Origin: Clostridiaceae bacterium
GTDB taxonomy: Bacteria; Bacillota; Clostridia; Oscillospirales; Acutalibacteraceae
NCBI GenBank assembly: GCA_904501675.1
Contig: CAJGCL010000004.1
Coordinates: 1 to 32,926, forward strand
Direction: 5' to 3'
Length of the DNA: 32,926 nucleotides
Shown here: positions 14,486-21,749 of the stretch, one piece after another
Position numbering within the stretch: position 1 is the stretch's first letter
Layout of the letters: each line of letters begins with the position of its first letter
The notes under the pieces: generated by a model
What the model saw: only the letters and a program-made list of their open reading frames with translations
What the model was told of the DNA's origin: nothing
Database searches by the model: none
Translations under genes and position numbers: made by a program

Positions 14486-15853
14486 ATGAATAAGCAAAAT
14501 TCTAATGATGAAAAGCATCGTATATCTATAGATGAAGATTATATTGAACTTTTGAATTCTGTAGATATAGAAGATGAGTACGAGGATATTTACAGCGATT
14601 CATCAAGAGATATTTATAGTGATTCTTCAAAAGATGTTTACATTGGTAGAAAGAAATCTACTGATGAAGAGGATGGCATATACATCAGTAAGCGTAGAAG
14701 AAAATACTACGAAGAAACCGAATTAGCCCGAGCAGACTCAACAGATCCTACGCAGGAAATTGAGATTCCTCGGGAGCCTTTGTCCATAAAAAAGGTGAGA
14801 AATATTCCTGATGAAGATGAAGTTTCAGATTTTGAGGACAGGCACGGAAAAAGAACTAAAAAAAGAAAAAGCCCTTTTTTGAAAATTGTGGCGGTACTTT
14901 TAGTAGTTGTTATAGCCTTTGGAACCTTTATTTCTTCTGTACCGGGAAGTATAGCCGGTGAGTTTACTGAAGCTGAAGAAATTCAACATATTGAAGGTGT
15001 GGAAAATCTCACTCAGGCCAGCCACGTAAAAAACATTCTTCTTATAGGCGCAGATAGAGAAAAAGGCGGCGCCTCAAGAAGTGATAGCATAATGATTGCT
15101 TCAGTGAACAATAAAACCGGTAAGGTTACTCTTGTTTCAATTCTCCGCGATACTCATGTGGATGTACCTGGGCATAGGGAATCAAAAATAAATGCTGCTC
15201 ATTCGTGGGGCGGACCTAATCTTCTTATTCAGACTATCGAGCATAATTTCGGCATAAAAATTGATGATTATGCAACCGTGAATTTTGATATGTTTGAAGC
15301 CCTTGTTGATGGTATTGGCGGAGTATATGTTGATGTTAGTGACGCTGAGGCGGAGCATATGAATAGTTATTTCAAACTTGGTAAAGGCGATAGGCCTCCA
15401 AAGGTTGAGGGCGGTGAGAAAGTTTACCTTAACGGCTATCAGGCTTTGTGCTATGCGCGTATAAGAAAGTTGGATTCAGATTTTTACAGAACACAGCGTC
15501 AGCAAAAAGTAATAGGCGCAATAGTTGAAAATATTAAGGGTAGGCTTAATCCTGCGGGAATTCCTGACCTTTTAGAGACCGCAAAAACTGTAGCCCCATA
15601 TATTGAAACAACTTTGACAAAGAGTGATGTTAATTCTTTGATGTTTAGTTTGGGCTCTTGTGTCTTGAAATCAGGCGGAGATATTGGTAGCCTTATGGTA
15701 TCTGCTCAGCTTCCATTTGAGGATACATGGTGGTATTCAAGCGAATGGGATGGCTCAAGTATTTCTATTGATTTAGATGAGAATAAGAGACTTCTTTATA
15801 CACTTCTTTATGAAGAACCATTACAGGAAGAACCTGCAGAAGTACAAGAATAA
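14486..15853 (+). CDS. LytR-CpsA-Psr (LCP) family cell-envelope glycopolymer ligase
   Basis: This 455-residue membrane protein should transfer wall teichoic acid-like or other glycopolymers from lipid carriers to peptidoglycan. The cytoplasmic part is unusually long (about 130 residues) and acidic, rich in Ser and Tyr, with a direct repeat of eight residues (DIYSDSSR then DIYSDSSK, residues 34-49). One transmembrane helix follows (about 131-151, FLKIVAVLLVVVIAFG), then the extracellular LCP domain. That domain has NILLIGADREKGGASRSDS (Asp200), LVSILRDTHVDVPG (Arg221) and CYARIRKLDSDFYRTQRQQ (Arg327 and following), the residues that bind the pyrophosphate lipid in this family. AAAGGA (14472-14477) sets the start. 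It follows der after 15 bases and ends at a terminator-like hairpin. Confidence 0.93.
   Translation: MNKQNSNDEKHRISIDEDYIELLNSVDIEDEYEDIYSDSSRDIYSDSSKDVYIGRKKSTDEEDGIYISKRRRKYYEETELARADSTDPTQEIEIPREPLSIKKVRNIPDEDEVSDFEDRHGKRTKKRKSPFLKIVAVLLVVVIAFGTFISSVPGSIAGEFTEAEEIQHIEGVENLTQASHVKNILLIGADREKGGASRSDSIMIASVNNKTGKVTLVSILRDTHVDVPGHRESKINAAHSWGGPNLLIQTIEHNFGIKIDDYATVNFDMFEALVDGIGGVYVDVSDAEAEHMNSYFKLGKGDRPPKVEGGEKVYLNGYQALCYARIRKLDSDFYRTQRQQKVIGAIVENIKGRLNPAGIPDLLETAKTVAPYIETTLTKSDVNSLMFSLGSCVLKSGGDIGSLMVSAQLPFEDTWWYSSEWDGSSISIDLDENKRLLYTLLYEEPLQEEPAEVQE
14585..14632 (+). repeat. In-frame direct repeat, two 24-base units, in the LCP gene
   Basis: Units 14585-14608 and 14609-14632 encode DIYSDSSR and DIYSDSSK; a degenerate third unit starts DVYIG. 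Synonymous differences show the duplication is not very recent. The Ser/Tyr/Asp-rich repeat lies in the cytoplasmic tail. Confidence 0.75.
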
Positions 15854-15858
15854 ATGTA

Positions 15859-15885
15859 ATAATTAAAAACACTCCCTCATATACT
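15859..15885 (+). promoter_or_regulatory. Candidate sigma-E-type promoter of the sipL-like gene
   Basis: ATAATT (15859-15864) and CATATACT (15878-15885) are 13 bases apart and resemble mother-cell sigma-E elements. The -10 lies in the 5' arm of the hairpin at 15871-15909, so initiation near 15892 would exclude that arm from the RNA. Confidence 0.4.
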
Positions 15886-15917
15886 TTCTTGAGAGTATAT
15901 GAAGGGAGTTTGTTTTT
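15871..15917 (+). terminator. Terminator-like hairpin that contains the next gene's Shine-Dalgarno
   Basis: ACTCCCTCATATACT (15871-15885) pairs with AGTATATGAAGGGAGT (15894-15909) with one bulged base, and TTTGTTTTT follows. This is a good rho-independent terminator for the LCP gene. The AGGGAG in its 3' arm (15903-15908) is also the only ribosome binding site for the ATG at 15918. Confidence 0.75.
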
Positions 15918-17444
15918 ATGGACATCTCATTAAAATATGAGGATTACAAAATTCTCGTTACTAATAAGGATAATTCAGTTGAGGAGACTGTAGAAGCGGA
16001 GATTTCTCTGCCTGAATATATGCCTGAGATATTAAGAGTGATAAAGGTGAATGCAGAGCCTCAGATTGTATCCTGCCGGCTTGTGGGGGAGCGGGTTACC
16101 GTAGATGGTGCCTGCCGTCTTCTTATGATATATACAGCAGAGGATGGCTGTATATATTCCTTTTCACAGACAAGGCAATTTACCCGACATTGTGAAAAGT
16201 CTGAGTTTGCAGATGCTATAGATTGGAATGCACAGGCAAAGGTTTCTTATGTTAATTTCCGTGCTACAGGTACGAAGAAGGCGGAGATTAAAGCAGGTAT
16301 AAACATTCAGTTTAATGTTTATGCGCAACATCTTCAACAGATTTTATCAGTTCCTGCGGAGTGTAAAGTGGAGAAAAAAGAATCTCACATTGAAGCTTTT
16401 TCTTTAGGCTGCAAAAAAACTAAAAATTTTTCAATGAGCGATACTGTTTCGCTTGGAACACCTGCTGCATATATTCTTGGTACCAGGGCTACCGCAGTTA
16501 TTACCGAAACTAAAAAGATAAATAATAAATTAATGCTCAGAGGTGAGGCTGTAGGTGAAATATCATACGTAAATAGCGATAACAGATCAGTTGTTGAACA
16601 CCTTATCCATTCTGTTTCCATTAATCAGATTGTAGAGGTCGAAGGGTTAGAAGAACATTTTGAGGGAAGCGTAACTTTGACGGTTAAAGCTTTTGACGTT
16701 TTACCAAAGGGTGAGCATGGCAATTCTATAACAGCGGTTGATTTGTCGTTTGGCATAGATGCTTGTGTTACAATGTGGGAACGCAAAAATTATAGTATTA
16801 TTTCTGATGCTTACTGTACGGAAACTCCTGTCAAACTTGATAAAAAAGACAACAAGTTCCTCGATTCTTTGTGTGAAATAAAAGATACATACATCTGCGA
16901 CAATACCTTTACAGTATCAGGCGAAGGTGTGGATTGCGTCGTCGATTCCACAGGAGAAATATCCAATTTAAAAGTGTCCTGTAAAGATGGAGATGTATTG
17001 CTGGAAGGAGAATTATGTTTATCTCTTGTTGTAAAAGATACAGCAGCAACTCTTACAGAAATCAAGAAAATCTTTGAGCTTTGTTACAAAAAACATATCG
17101 GTGTCTCCAACGACTCTGTTTTTTGTGAGCCTCAGGTCAGCGTATTATCTGTTAAATGTAGCGTCAAAAATCAAAGTACTATAGATGTACGGGGTGAAAT
17201 ACTTGTTTCAGGTTCTGTTTCGGGCGAAATTTCAATTAACTCTGTTTCTAAAATTACAGAGGTTGATGAGCCATTACACAAACCAAGATTACCTGTTACA
17301 GTGTATTTCCCTGAATGTGAAGAGGAAAGTCTATGGGATATTGCAAGGCGCTATAATACAACAGTAACCGCTATTGCAGAGGAGAATATTCTTTCAGGTG
17401 AAACAACGGAAAATTTGAAGGTTTTATTCATCCCTTCTGCTTGA
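15918..17444 (+). CDS. sipL: SipL-like spore coat morphogenetic protein (SPOCS/DUF3794 repeats plus LysM)
   Basis: This 508-residue protein has no signal peptide and combines DUF3794/SPOCS domains with a C-terminal LysM domain. That is the layout of clostridial SipL, which binds SpoIVA on the forespore surface and anchors the coat; SpoVID is the Bacillus counterpart. SPOCS-type segments are VEAEISLPEYMPEILRVIKVNAEP (quoted in parts: SLPEYMPEILRV), followed by repeats of the VDGACRLLMIYTAED kind, GYLGTRATAV-like strands (ILGTRATAV) and ITAVDLSFGIDA. LysM covers roughly 468-507 (SLWDIARRYNTTVTAIAEEN). The start is ATG 15918, 9 bases after AGGGAG. No spoIVA is in the window. Gene name assigned by domain layout, not by a search. 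Confidence 0.85.
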   Translation: MDISLKYEDYKILVTNKDNSVEETVEAEISLPEYMPEILRVIKVNAEPQIVSCRLVGERVTVDGACRLLMIYTAEDGCIYSFSQTRQFTRHCEKSEFADAIDWNAQAKVSYVNFRATGTKKAEIKAGINIQFNVYAQHLQQILSVPAECKVEKKESHIEAFSLGCKKTKNFSMSDTVSLGTPAAYILGTRATAVITETKKINNKLMLRGEAVGEISYVNSDNRSVVEHLIHSVSINQIVEVEGLEEHFEGSVTLTVKAFDVLPKGEHGNSITAVDLSFGIDACVTMWERKNYSIISDAYCTETPVKLDKKDNKFLDSLCEIKDTYICDNTFTVSGEGVDCVVDSTGEISNLKVSCKDGDVLLEGELCLSLVVKDTAATLTEIKKIFELCYKKHIGVSNDSVFCEPQVSVLSVKCSVKNQSTIDVRGEILVSGSVSGEISINSVSKITEVDEPLHKPRLPVTVYFPECEEESLWDIARRYNTTVTAIAEENILSGETTENLKVLFIPSA

Positions 17445-17469
17445 TTTAACAATAAAATAAAGTTATAAT
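17441..17469 (+). promoter_or_regulatory. Sigma-A promoter of the polysaccharide deacetylase gene
   Basis: TTGATT (17441-17446, overlapping the sipL-like stop codon) and TATAAT (17464-17469) are 17 bases apart. Transcription would start near 17476. Confidence 0.65.
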
Positions 17470-17472
17470 AGG

Positions 17473-17489
17473 CAGGTATTAATTACCTG
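17473..17489. promoter_or_regulatory. Inverted repeat over the deacetylase transcription start
   Basis: CAGGTA (17473-17478) and TACCTG (17484-17489) flank a TTAAT spacer; GG and TC outside extend the symmetry. It covers the predicted +1, as would suit an operator, or forms a short 5' hairpin before the GAGGTG ribosome binding site (17497-17502). Confidence 0.4.
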
Positions 17490-17511
17490 TCTATTTGAGG
17501 TGTAAAAAATA

Positions 17512-18219
17512 ATGGAATATAAGAAAATATTAACCTTTAGTTTTGATGATGGCGTAACCCAGGATGAGCGATTTATAGAGATTTTAAATAAATATGGTCT
17601 TAAATGCACCTTTAATCTTAATTACGGACTTTTAGGTTGCGATGGTTATTTAATGATTAATGATAAAAAAATCAATCATACAAAACTTCCTTGCGACAAG
17701 GTAAAAGATATTTATAAAGGCCATGAGGTTGCTTCTCATACATTGACCCATCCTTTTTTAGTCGATTTGGAAGAGAAGGATGTTATTTATCAGGTAGAGG
17801 AGGACAGAAAAAGTCTCTCTCAGCTTGTAGGGTATAATGTTAGAGGATTTGCGTATCCTGGTGGTGGCGTCAACTGTAATGAGTTTGTAGCAAACATTCT
17901 TGAAAAGAGTACAGGTGTGGAGTACGGACGCACTACGGTTGCTACTAATAATTTTGATTTGCAGGATGACATGTATCTTTTTAATCCAACAACAGCTCTT
18001 TTGAAGGATAAAGAGAAGATGCTTTCTCTTACGGAAGAATTTCTGTCTCTTGAAACAGATGAAATTCAGCTTTTCTATATCTGGGGACATACATACGAGT
18101 TGGATGTTAACGATGATTGGGCTTTCTTCGAAAGCTTTTGCGAAAAAATATCAGGTAGGGAAGATATTTTATATTGCACTAATATTGAAGCCTTTGATTA
18201 CATAAAATCTCATAGTTAA
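17512..18219 (+). CDS. Polysaccharide deacetylase family protein (NodB homology)
   Basis: This 235-residue protein carries the NodB-type deacetylase motifs. LTFSFDDGVTQDERF has Asp12/Asp13, HEVASHTLTHPF gives the HxxxH metal pair (His76, His80), and RGFAYPGGG is motif 3. Together these bind a divalent metal and remove N- or O-acetyl groups from a carbohydrate. There is no signal peptide or membrane helix, which is unusual for peptidoglycan or chitin deacetylases and suggests an intracellular substrate such as a sugar precursor or small glycan. The C-terminal half (FYIWGHTYELDVNDDWAFFE) resembles a subfamily often annotated only as polysaccharide deacetylase in gut clostridia. It has its own promoter with a +1 palindrome and stands alone between a sporulation gene and the L19 leader. 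Confidence 0.85.
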   Translation: MEYKKILTFSFDDGVTQDERFIEILNKYGLKCTFNLNYGLLGCDGYLMINDKKINHTKLPCDKVKDIYKGHEVASHTLTHPFLVDLEEKDVIYQVEEDRKSLSQLVGYNVRGFAYPGGGVNCNEFVANILEKSTGVEYGRTTVATNNFDLQDDMYLFNPTTALLKDKEKMLSLTEEFLSLETDEIQLFYIWGHTYELDVNDDWAFFESFCEKISGREDILYCTNIEAFDYIKSHS

Positions 18220-18247
18220 TTTTTACGGAAAAATATTCAAAAAACTG

Positions 18248-18276
18248 TTGCATTTTACAAATTGTTGTGTTATTAT
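18248..18276 (+). promoter_or_regulatory. Promoter of rplS
   Basis: TTGCAT (18248-18253) and TATTAT (18271-18276) are spaced 17 bases. Transcription would start near 18283, giving a leader of about 117 bases. Confidence 0.65.
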
Positions 18277-18282
18277 ACTTGA

Positions 18283-18399
18283 GTCTATGTGTGCGTTGTT
18301 ACCCGGATAGGTGTCAACGGCAATTAATGGCAACATTAAAGCTGGCGGTCCGCTGCGGTTTATATCGGTATGAACGCTTGAAAAAAACGGAGGATTATT
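18283..18399 (+). ncRNA. Structured leader of rplS (L19 leader-type cis-regulatory RNA)
   Basis: The leader is long for a single ribosomal gene and clearly structured. GCGTT (18293-18297) with ACC (18301-18303) can pair with GGT (18367-18369) and AACGC (18373-18377) across a symmetric 3x3 internal loop, enclosing a GC-rich core with GCGGTCCGC. Firmicutes rplS genes are known to carry an autoregulatory L19 leader. Position and structure fit, but I could not score it against the family model. GGAGG (18389-18393) lies just outside the closing helix. Confidence 0.6.
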
Positions 18400-18744
18400 A
18401 TGGACGCATTAAAACTCATTGCACAGGACAGCCTTAAGGCTGAGAAGCCTTCATTCGAAATCGGTGATACTATCCGTATCGGCGTTAAGATTCGTGAAGG
18501 TGAGAGAGAAAGAATTCAGGAATTCGAAGGTACAGTTATTGCTAAAAACGGTAGCGGTATCTCTGAAACATTTACAGTTCGTCGTGTATCATACGGCGTA
18601 GGTGTTGAAAGAGTATTCCCGATTCACTCACCAAACGTTGCAGACGTTAAGATTATTCGTCGCGGTAAAGTTCGTAGAGCGAAACTCTACTATCTTCGTG
18701 ACAGAGTTGGTAAGGCATCTAAGGTTAAGGAAAAAATCGGCTGA
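18400..18744 (+). CDS. rplS: 50S ribosomal protein L19
   Basis: This 114-residue protein matches L19, which lies at the 30S-50S interface. Family signatures are FEIGDTIRIGVKIREGERER, IQEFEGTVIAKNGSG, FTVRRVSYGVGVERVFP, HSPNVADVKIIRRGKVRRAKLYYLR (seen in part as HSPNVADVKIIRRGKV) and the C-terminal LRDRVGKASKVKEK. GGAGG at 18389-18393 precedes ATG by 6 bases. It follows a structured leader that probably mediates feedback control by L19, and ends at a perfect hairpin. The signal peptidase, rbgA and rnhB genes downstream are the usual neighbours in Firmicutes. Confidence 0.98.
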   Translation: MDALKLIAQDSLKAEKPSFEIGDTIRIGVKIREGERERIQEFEGTVIAKNGSGISETFTVRRVSYGVGVERVFPIHSPNVADVKIIRRGKVRRAKLYYLRDRVGKASKVKEKIG

Positions 18745-18760
18745 TTTCAGTCGGAAGATT

Positions 18761-18798
18761 AGGGCAGATAGATATATCTGCCCTTTATTCTTATTTTT
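18761..18798 (+). terminator. Rho-independent terminator after rplS
   Basis: AGGGCAGATA (18761-18770) and TATCTGCCCT (18775-18784) form a perfect 10-bp stem with a GATA loop, followed by the T-rich TTATTCTTATTTTTT. Confidence 0.88.
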
Positions 18799-18842
18799 TG
18801 AAAATTTATAATAATAATCTTTTATTTATTAACAAAAAGGTG

Positions 18843-18848
18843 TATAAT
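18843..18848 (+). promoter_or_regulatory. Possible promoter -10 for the signal peptidase genes
   Basis: A perfect TATAAT at 18843-18848 lies about 40 bases before the TTG start. The -35 region is AT-rich without a clear hexamer. Since a terminator closes rplS, some promoter is expected here. Confidence 0.4.
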
Positions 18849-18883
18849 AACCCTATTACAGTTTTACTAAAGAGGTGAGCGCA

Positions 18884-19468
18884 TTGCGCAAAATAGAAGA
18901 ATACAGCATATTGCTTTCATCAGATGCTGACGCCCCTAAAAAGAAGAAAGAGAAAAAAGGTAAACTGAATATTTTTGAAGTTTTCGAAGCCGGTGTTGCG
19001 GCGCTTGTTGTTGTAACAATACTATTTTTATTTTGTTTCAGAGTTTTTAGTGTGGATGGTCCGTCAATGAAACCCACGCTTCAACCTGAAGATAGAGTTG
19101 TTGTTTCTAATATAGGCTATAAAGCTCAGCAGGGCGATATTGTTGTTCTTTCAGGTGCAGACAGTAGTCAAAAGCCAATTATAAAGCGAGTTATTGCAGT
19201 GGCGGGCGATGTTGTTGATATTAACTTTACCTCGGGCATAGTTACAGTTAATGGTAAAGAAGAGCATTTTAGCGATGAGCTTACAACTCAGCAGGCAGAT
19301 ATTGCATTTCCTCTTACAGTTCCTGAGGGTACAGTATTCGTTTTGGGAGATAACAGAGGAGTTTCTCTTGACAGCCGTTCAAGTAGAATTGGTTGCGTTG
19401 ATGAACGCAAAATAGTAGGTAAAGTTTTGTTCAGATTTTACCCTCTTGGTGACTGGAAGGTTGAGTAA
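18884..19468 (+). CDS. lepB: Type I signal peptidase (first of two)
   Basis: This 194-residue membrane protease removes signal peptides from exported proteins. A short basic, charged cytoplasmic N terminus (KKKKEKKGK) leads into one transmembrane helix (about 36-52, GVAALVVVTILFLFCF). Box B is VDGPSMKPTLQ with the nucleophile Ser61, box D is KPIIKRVIAVAGD with the general base Lys101, and box E is VLGDNRGVSLDSRSS. These give a complete serine-lysine dyad. TTG 18884 was chosen because AGAGGTG (18871-18877) lies 6 bases upstream; the GTG at 18875 is part of that ribosome binding site. It is followed after 2 bases by a second signal peptidase gene, so the pair are one operon upstream of rbgA. 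Confidence 0.95.
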   Translation: MRKIEEYSILLSSDADAPKKKKEKKGKLNIFEVFEAGVAALVVVTILFLFCFRVFSVDGPSMKPTLQPEDRVVVSNIGYKAQQGDIVVLSGADSSQKPIIKRVIAVAGDVVDINFTSGIVTVNGKEEHFSDELTTQQADIAFPLTVPEGTVFVLGDNRGVSLDSRSSRIGCVDERKIVGKVLFRFYPLGDWKVE

Positions 19469-19470
19469 TT

Positions 19471-20217
19471 ATGAATGATAGGAAAAAACTTTTCAATAAA
19501 ACTAAATCAGTTCTTGAAGAGATTGCAGATGACGATATTCAGGTAGCGCCATCTTCGGTGATGCAGGGAGAGGAAGAGGTCGTAGATTTCTCTGATATTG
19601 TCGTTGAAACGATTCCTGTTGTTTCTTCTACCGATGAAGAAATATTGACTGATGATTTTAAAAAGGAAGAAAAGAGCAATAAAAACAAGGTTACACTTTT
19701 CCTTTATGATTTAGTTTCAGTTGTAATGAGTTCGTTTATTATAATTGCAGTTGTATTTGCTTTCCTGTTTAGACTTGTTGGTGTGGATGGTGAATCAATG
19801 ACTAACACTCTTCAGCACGGTGATTGGCTTTTAACTTATAATAAAACTGAGTATGTTCAAGGAGATATTATCGTTATTACTCAGGAAACATATTTTCAGA
19901 AGCCTCTCATAAAGCGTGTTATCGCAGTTGGCGGTCAGACTATTGATATTGATTACAATACTGCCACAGTGTATGTTGATGGTGTAGCTCTCGATGAACC
20001 GTACGTGCGCGAGGATTATCTTATTAAGAAAATGGACTATCGCGAATTTCCGTACACAGTGCCTGAAGGGCATCTTTTCTGTATGGGAGATAACAGAAAT
20101 GGTTCTTCAGATAGCCGTTCAAGTTTGGTAGGACCTATTGATGAAAGAGAAGTTTTAGGAAAAGCTTTTGTAAGAATTTTGCCATTTGGCAGCTTTGATA
20201 TTTACGACTATGAATGA
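19471..20217 (+). CDS. lepB: Type I signal peptidase (second of two, long acidic N terminus)
   Basis: This 248-residue paralogue has the same catalytic plan: a transmembrane helix at about 84-103 (VVMSSFIIIAVVFAFLFRLV), box B GVDGESMTNTLQ with Ser109, box D KPLIKRVIAVGGQ with Lys148 and box E MGDNRNGSSDSRSS. It differs from its neighbour in an acidic cytoplasmic extension of about 75 residues (EEEVVDFSDIVVET) without any recognised domain. Both enzymes look active, so they may differ in substrates or timing. ATG 19471 starts 2 bases after the previous stop, with GGAAGG (19455-19460) as ribosome binding site. Its last 8 bases overlap the start of rbgA, indicating translational coupling. Confidence 0.95.
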   Translation: MNDRKKLFNKTKSVLEEIADDDIQVAPSSVMQGEEEVVDFSDIVVETIPVVSSTDEEILTDDFKKEEKSNKNKVTLFLYDLVSVVMSSFIIIAVVFAFLFRLVGVDGESMTNTLQHGDWLLTYNKTEYVQGDIIVITQETYFQKPLIKRVIAVGGQTIDIDYNTATVYVDGVALDEPYVREDYLIKKMDYREFPYTVPEGHLFCMGDNRNGSSDSRSSLVGPIDEREVLGKAFVRILPFGSFDIYDYE

Positions 20218-21076
20218 TGTACAGAAACAAGTAGTTCAATGGTTTCCGGGCCATATGGCAAAAACAAGGAGGCTTATTAAAGAAAGCCTTCCGTTTGTTG
20301 ATTTGGTTACAGAAATAGTTGATGCAAGAATCCCTATGAGTTCTTCAAATCCTGAACTCGCGGAGATGATTGGTAATAAACCGCGTATAGTTCTTTTAAA
20401 TAAATGCGACGTTGCTGATGAAAAGGAAACTGCCAAGTGGGTGCAATATTATAAAGATAACGGAATGTACGCGCTTCCTGTTGATTGTCGTTCAGGTAAA
20501 GGCTTAAATGCTTACTTGCCGTTAGTTCGTCAGGTTTTAAAGGATAAAATCAAAAGAAACACAGAAAAAGGTATGGCGGGCAAACCATTAAGAGTTATGG
20601 TCGTTGGTATTCCTAATACAGGTAAATCTTCGTTTATCAATAAAATGGCGGGTCGTAATCGTGCAAAGGTTGCTGATAAACCTGGTGTTACCCGTTCAAA
20701 CAGTTGGTTTGTTGTTGGTAGTGGTATTGAACTTCTTGATACTCCCGGTGTTCTTTGGCCTAAGTTTGAAGATAAAGCCGTCGGCGATAAGCTTGCTTTT
20801 ATTGGCTCTGTTAAGGATGAAATCCTTGATAGCGAAACAATGGCTATGCGCCTTATAAATGTTTTGAAAAATGGCTATGCAGATAGAATTGGAGAACGTT
20901 TTAAAATAAACGGCTTTGAGGATAAAGAAGATTATGAAATCCTCGAAATGATAGGCAGAAAACGCGGTATGCTTATTTCAGGTGGCGAAATAGATTACGA
21001 GCGTGCCTCAGTTATGCTTCTCGACGAGTATCGTGGCGGCAAGCTTGGCCGACTCACACTTGAATTTCCTGAATAA
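20210..21076 (+). CDS. rbgA: Ribosome biogenesis GTPase RbgA (YlqF)
   Basis: This 288-residue protein is a circularly permuted GTPase that completes late 50S assembly (incorporation of L16, L27 and L36 in Bacillus). The characteristic start VVQWFPGHMAKTRR is present. Permuted motif order is seen: G4 LLNKCDVAD first, then G5-like VDCRSGKG, then G1 GIPNTGKSSFIN, G2/G3 VADKPGVTR and LLDTPGVLWP. The C-terminal ANTAR-like RNA-binding region includes ISGGEIDYERASVMLLDEYR. ATG 20210 overlaps the signal peptidase stop by 8 bases and has no strong ribosome binding site of its own, which suggests coupling; a TTG at 20186 in frame is less likely. A hairpin follows before rnhB. Confidence 0.95.
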   Translation: MNDVQKQVVQWFPGHMAKTRRLIKESLPFVDLVTEIVDARIPMSSSNPELAEMIGNKPRIVLLNKCDVADEKETAKWVQYYKDNGMYALPVDCRSGKGLNAYLPLVRQVLKDKIKRNTEKGMAGKPLRVMVVGIPNTGKSSFINKMAGRNRAKVADKPGVTRSNSWFVVGSGIELLDTPGVLWPKFEDKAVGDKLAFIGSVKDEILDSETMAMRLINVLKNGYADRIGERFKINGFEDKEDYEILEMIGRKRGMLISGGEIDYERASVMLLDEYRGGKLGRLTLEFPE

Positions 21077-21090
21077 TTATTATAAAATAT

Positions 21091-21127
21091 ACCTGATGCA
21101 ATTATTATGCATCAGGTTTTATTTTTG
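21091..21127 (+). terminator. Hairpin with T tract between rbgA and rnhB
   Basis: ACCTGATGCA (21091-21100) pairs perfectly with TGCATCAGGT (21108-21117), followed by TTTATTTTT. It would stop or attenuate the rbgA transcript 12 bases before the rnhB ribosome binding site; I see no strong separate promoter for rnhB. Confidence 0.8.
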
Positions 21128-21137
21128 AGGTGTTGTT

Positions 21138-21749
21138 ATGCTTGATTTTACATACGAAACAGAAGCTCATGAGAAAGGCTACACAGTTGTTTGTGGTGTG
21201 GATGAAGCGGGCAGAGGTCCTCTTGCTGGTCCTGTTTTTGCCGCTGCAGTAATTCTCCCTGAAAATTATTCTCATGAGATTCTTAATGATTCCAAAAAGC
21301 TTTCTGAAAAGAAAAGAGATTTGGTGTATGATGATATAATAAAGGATGCGGTTGCATATTCTGTTGGTATAGCAACAGAAAAAGAAATAGATGATATTAA
21401 CATATTGAATGCAACGTTTCTTGCTATGAAACGCGCTGTTGATGGGCTTTCTGTTAAACCTGATTTAGCATACATTGATGGCAATCAATATCCTAAAACA
21501 GGCGTAAAAGAAGTTACTATAGTAAAAGGCGACAGCAAATGTATGTCAGTTGCTGCGGCGTCAATTATTGCTAAAGTCAGCCGAGACAGATTTATGCTTA
21601 AAATAGCAGAAGAGTATCCTCAATATGAATTTCCTAAACATAAAGGTTATGGCACGAAACTCCACTATGAAATGATTGAAAAATACGGAGTTTCTCCTGT
21701 GCACAGACGTAGCTTTCTTAAGAAAATATTGGGTGAAGATGTCAAATGA
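21138..21749 (+). CDS. rnhB: Ribonuclease HII
   Basis: This 203-residue enzyme cleaves RNA in RNA-DNA hybrids and removes single ribonucleotides from DNA. The RNase HII signature VVCGVDEAGRGPLAGPVFAA holds the first acidic pair (Asp22, Glu23). LAYIDGNQYP supplies a further catalytic Asp, and CMSVAAASIIAKVSRDR plus KHKGYGTKLHYEMI and HRRSFLKK complete the active site and substrate-binding helix. GAGGTG lies 6 bases before ATG. The length is normal. It overlaps the next gene by 4 bases (ATGA), so rnhB and yraN are translated together. The rplS-lepB-rbgA-rnhB-yraN order is classic for Firmicutes. Confidence 0.97.
   Translation: MLDFTYETEAHEKGYTVVCGVDEAGRGPLAGPVFAAAVILPENYSHEILNDSKKLSEKKRDLVYDDIIKDAVAYSVGIATEKEIDDINILNATFLAMKRAVDGLSVKPDLAYIDGNQYPKTGVKEVTIVKGDSKCMSVAAASIIAKVSRDRFMLKIAEEYPQYEFPKHKGYGTKLHYEMIEKYGVSPVHRRSFLKKILGEDVK

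Noticed and set aside
18283..18399. tRNA or T-box in the rplS leader
   Set aside because: No cloverleaf, no CCA end, no T-box sequence or specifier loop; position and folding favour an L19 leader.
20186..20209. TTG at 20186 as rbgA start
   Set aside because: No ribosome binding site and eight non-family residues; ATG 20210 starts close to the conserved QWFPGHMAK.
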